From positions 1 to 16,465 of the forward strand of contig JARBUP010000031.1 of NCBI GenBank assembly GCA_029239575.1: a stretch of DNA of 16,465 nucleotides, given 5' to 3'. Positions 14,861 through 16,465 of this stretch are shown one piece after another. The notes beneath the pieces are model-generated. The model made no database searches, was not told the DNA's origin, and saw only the letters and a program-made list of their open reading frames with translations. Position numbers and translations under genes: made by a program. Within the stretch, counting starts at the first letter, position 1. Each line of letters starts with the position of its first letter. Source of the DNA: Bacillota bacterium (lineage in GTDB: Bacteria > Bacillota > Clostridia > Tissierellales > Sedimentibacteraceae).

Positions 14861-14969
14861 GTTATTTTTTTTGTTAAATAAACTTTTAATGATATTTTAT
14901 TAATTTAATTTAGCGGAATAACGTTTGTACAAAATTTTACATTTTTATTATTTTTAAATAAATGTTTTC

Positions 14970-14998
14970 TTGAATAAATTTATTAAATGTTATATTAT
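14970..14998 (+). promoter_or_regulatory. Promoter of the NuoE/NuoF-like operon
   Basis: TTGAAT (14970-14975), 17 bases, TATTAT (14993-14998), placed 49 bases before the NuoE-like start codon. The -10 lies within the Rex-like operator. Confidence 0.6.
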
Positions 14999-15004
14999 TA
15001 ACAA
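14987..15004 (+). promoter_or_regulatory. Candidate Rex operator
   Basis: ATGTTATATTATTAACAA matches TTGTTAA-N4-TTAACAA at 12 of 14 defined positions: the right half is perfect and the left half differs only at its two ends. It covers the -10 and probable start site, so bound Rex would block transcription until NADH rises. Rex control of NADH-linked redox operons is well established in clostridia; binding here is inferred. Confidence 0.6.
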
Positions 15005-15047
15005 AACAGAGATATAAAATAAAAATAGATAAAGAAAGGGTACTATC

Positions 15048-15530
15048 ATGATATTAAATGAAGATGTTAAAAAGCATGTTGATGGAATTCTTGAAAAGCA
15101 TGGCAAAAATAAAAAAGAATTAATTAATATTATACAAGAAATTCAAAAGGAATACCGTTATTTACCGGAGGATGTTTTAATTTATTTATCAGATAAATTA
15201 GACATAAGTCAATCAAAGATTTATGGCGTAGCTACTTTTTATGAGAACTTCTCCCTTGAACCAAAAGGGAAAAATATAATTAAGGTATGTGACGGAACAG
15301 CATGTCATGTAAGAAAGTCGATTCCCATATTAAATGCAATTAAAAAAGAATTATGTTTAAATGAAAAAAAACATACAACTGATGATATGATTTTTACACT
15401 TGAAACAGTATCATGTTTAGGAGCTTGCGGTTTAGCACCAGTTATTACTGTAAATGAAAAAGTTTATCCTAAAATGACACCAGAATCTGTTGTTGAGCTT
15501 ATAAATGAAATAAGAAAGGAGGAAATGTAA
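15048..15530 (+). CDS. NuoE-like [2Fe-2S] subunit (HydC/HymA type)
   Basis: 160 residues. The N-terminal helical part has QEIQKEYRYLPEDVLIYLSDKLDISQSKIYGVATFYENFSL-type family sequence. The C-terminal thioredoxin-like ferredoxin domain has the four ligands Cys81, Cys86, Cys123 and Cys127 in CDGTAC and SCLGACG. It passes electrons within a NADH-oxidising module of complex I type, soluble hydrogenases (HydABC) or NAD-linked formate dehydrogenases. AAAGGG precedes the ATG at 15048. The stop overlaps the next start (TAATG). Which complex cannot be told without the catalytic subunit beyond the window. Confidence 0.93.
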   Translation: MILNEDVKKHVDGILEKHGKNKKELINIIQEIQKEYRYLPEDVLIYLSDKLDISQSKIYGVATFYENFSLEPKGKNIIKVCDGTACHVRKSIPILNAIKKELCLNEKKHTTDDMIFTLETVSCLGACGLAPVITVNEKVYPKMTPESVVELINEIRKEEM

Positions 15531-16465
15531 TGTTTCTAAAAAATCATGAGGAATTAGTTTCTACTTCAAATATATTCAGAAATTCATTGGATAAACAAAG
15601 GGTAAAAGTAATAGTTTGTGGTGGTACAGGCTGTGTTGCTGGAGGTTCTCTTTTAATTTATGATAAATTAAAAGAAATGGTAAGTGAAAAGGGACTTTTG
15701 GTTGATGTTGACTTATACCTTGAAGAAGAAGGTATAGGTGTTAAAAAAAGTGGATGTCACGGTTTTTGTGAAGTAGGTCCATTAGTAAGAGTTGAACCAT
15801 ATAATTATTTATATCTTAAAGTATCATTAAGTGATTGCGAAGATATATTTAATCACACTATAATGAACAGTGAACCTGTAAAAAGACTAATGTACAGCGA
15901 CGATGAAAGAATATATCAAACGCAAGATGAAATACCTTTTTATCAAAAGCAGACACGTTTAGTATTAGAAAATTGCGGCACAATGGATGCTGAAAATATA
16001 CAAGAGTATATAGGAAAAGGTGGCTACAGAGCATTAGCAAATGCACTTAAAACAATGGAGCCTAAAGAAATATGCAAACAAATACAAGATTCAGGATTAA
16101 GAGGCAGAGGTGGCGGAGGTTATCTTGCAGGGAAAAAATGGAGTCAAGTATTAGCTCAGAATAAATCTGAAAAATATATTGTGTGTAATGGCGATGAAGG
16201 AGACCCTGGTGCTTTCATGGACAGAAGCATTATGGAAGGAGATCCACACAAAGTTATAGAAGGAATGATGCTCGGTGGATTCGCAACAGGTGCTAAAACA
16301 GGATATATTTATGTTAGAGCTGAATATCCACTTGCTGTTGAACGTTTAAGAATAGCTATTGAACAAGCAAAAGAATATGGACTTCTTGGTAAAAATATTT
16401 TAAATTCAGGTTTTGATTTTGAACTCCATATAAATAAGGGAGCAGGGGCTTTTGTATGTGGTGAA
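15530..16465 (+). CDS. NuoF/HydB-like NADH-binding flavoprotein subunit (cut by window end)
   Basis: The frame is open from ATG 15530 to the window edge: 312 residues of a protein normally near 600. GGAGG lies just upstream and the start overlaps the NuoE-like stop by one base. Residues about 24-110 are a thioredoxin-like [2Fe-2S] domain (Cys30, Cys35, Cys76, Cys80), the extension seen in HydB/HymB and hydrogenase-type NuoF. Then comes the FMN/NADH core: GLRGRGGGGYLAGKKW (189-204), CNGDEGDPGAFMDRSIMEGDPH, and GYIYVRAEYPLA. The glycine-rich loop is unusual: relatives mostly read GG(F/Y)PTG at the place where this has GGYLAG. The [4Fe-4S] site and any ferredoxin domains lie beyond the end. Confidence 0.92.
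   Translation, partial: MFLKNHEELVSTSNIFRNSLDKQRVKVIVCGGTGCVAGGSLLIYDKLKEMVSEKGLLVDVDLYLEEEGIGVKKSGCHGFCEVGPLVRVEPYNYLYLKVSLSDCEDIFNHTIMNSEPVKRLMYSDDERIYQTQDEIPFYQKQTRLVLENCGTMDAENIQEYIGKGGYRALANALKTMEPKEICKQIQDSGLRGRGGGGYLAGKKWSQVLAQNKSEKYIVCNGDEGDPGAFMDRSIMEGDPHKVIEGMMLGGFATGAKTGYIYVRAEYPLAVERLRIAIEQAKEYGLLGKNILNSGFDFELHINKGAGAFVCGE

Noticed and set aside
14871..14877. TTGTTAA near the padR promoter as a Rex site
   Set aside because: Isolated half-site; the sequence after the 4-base gap does not form the second half.
1..16465. CRISPR array, tRNA, rRNA, insertion sequence, prophage or toxin-antitoxin genes
   Set aside because: No regularly spaced repeats, no cloverleaf or rRNA-like conserved stretch and no transposase or phage domain was seen; the only mobile-type signal is the REP-like hairpin at 7215-7270.

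Overview
The window looks like the chromosome of a low-GC anaerobic Firmicute of the Clostridia type. The DNA is strongly AT-rich and codons end mostly in A/T. Shine-Dalgarno sequences are strong, TTG and GTG starts are used, and the gene content fits strict anaerobes: tungstate uptake, molybdopterin synthesis, and a NuoE/NuoF-like NADH module. I cannot name genus or species from sequence alone.

Left part (1-4104): a 601-residue membrane protein fuses a heavy-metal-associated (HMA) domain, a SafE/DsbD-like membrane core and a cupredoxin-like tail. A perfect-stem hairpin terminator follows it. An OmpR-type response regulator and a membrane histidine kinase come next and overlap by ATGA. Copper or another soft metal is a reasonable guess for the first protein; the signal sensed by the two-component system is unknown.

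Centre (4105-12413): a consensus-like promoter drives a structured leader that I read as a molybdenum/tungsten cofactor (Moco/Tuco) riboswitch. It is followed by a collinear set on the + strand: tupA-tupB-tupC (tungstate ABC importer), mogA, moeA, a second moeA fused to a periplasmic-binding-protein-like domain, moaA, moaC and a MOSC-domain gene. Together these import tungstate, make cyclic pyranopterin monophosphate (MoaA, MoaC), adenylylate molybdopterin (MogA) and insert metal (MoeA). No moaD, moaE or modABC is present, so molybdopterin synthase must be encoded elsewhere. A REP-like inverted repeat sits between mogA and moeA, and a perfect 11-bp hairpin lies inside the tupB coding sequence.

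Right part (12414-16465): a promoter precedes a FlK-like hotdog protein that seems to lack the catalytic Glu. It is followed by a terminator, an ion-transporter-superfamily permease (ArsB/NhaD/SLC13-like), and a 61-residue conserved-looking small protein with a strong bidirectional terminator. A PadR regulator on the minus strand has its own promoter with palindromic operator-like sites. The window ends in the start of a NADH-dehydrogenase-like operon: NuoE-like, then a NuoF/HydB-like gene cut by the window edge. Its promoter overlaps a 12/14 match to the Rex operator, suggesting NADH/NAD+ control. This operon probably continues into an electron-bifurcating hydrogenase or a NAD-linked formate dehydrogenase. 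The latter would be a customer for the tungsten/molybdenum cofactor made by the central operon.

No tRNA, rRNA, CRISPR array, transposase or phage gene was seen. No gene-free stretch exceeds 300 bases; the longest are 4105-4343 (riboswitch leader) and 14786-15047 (two promoters and operator-like sites).
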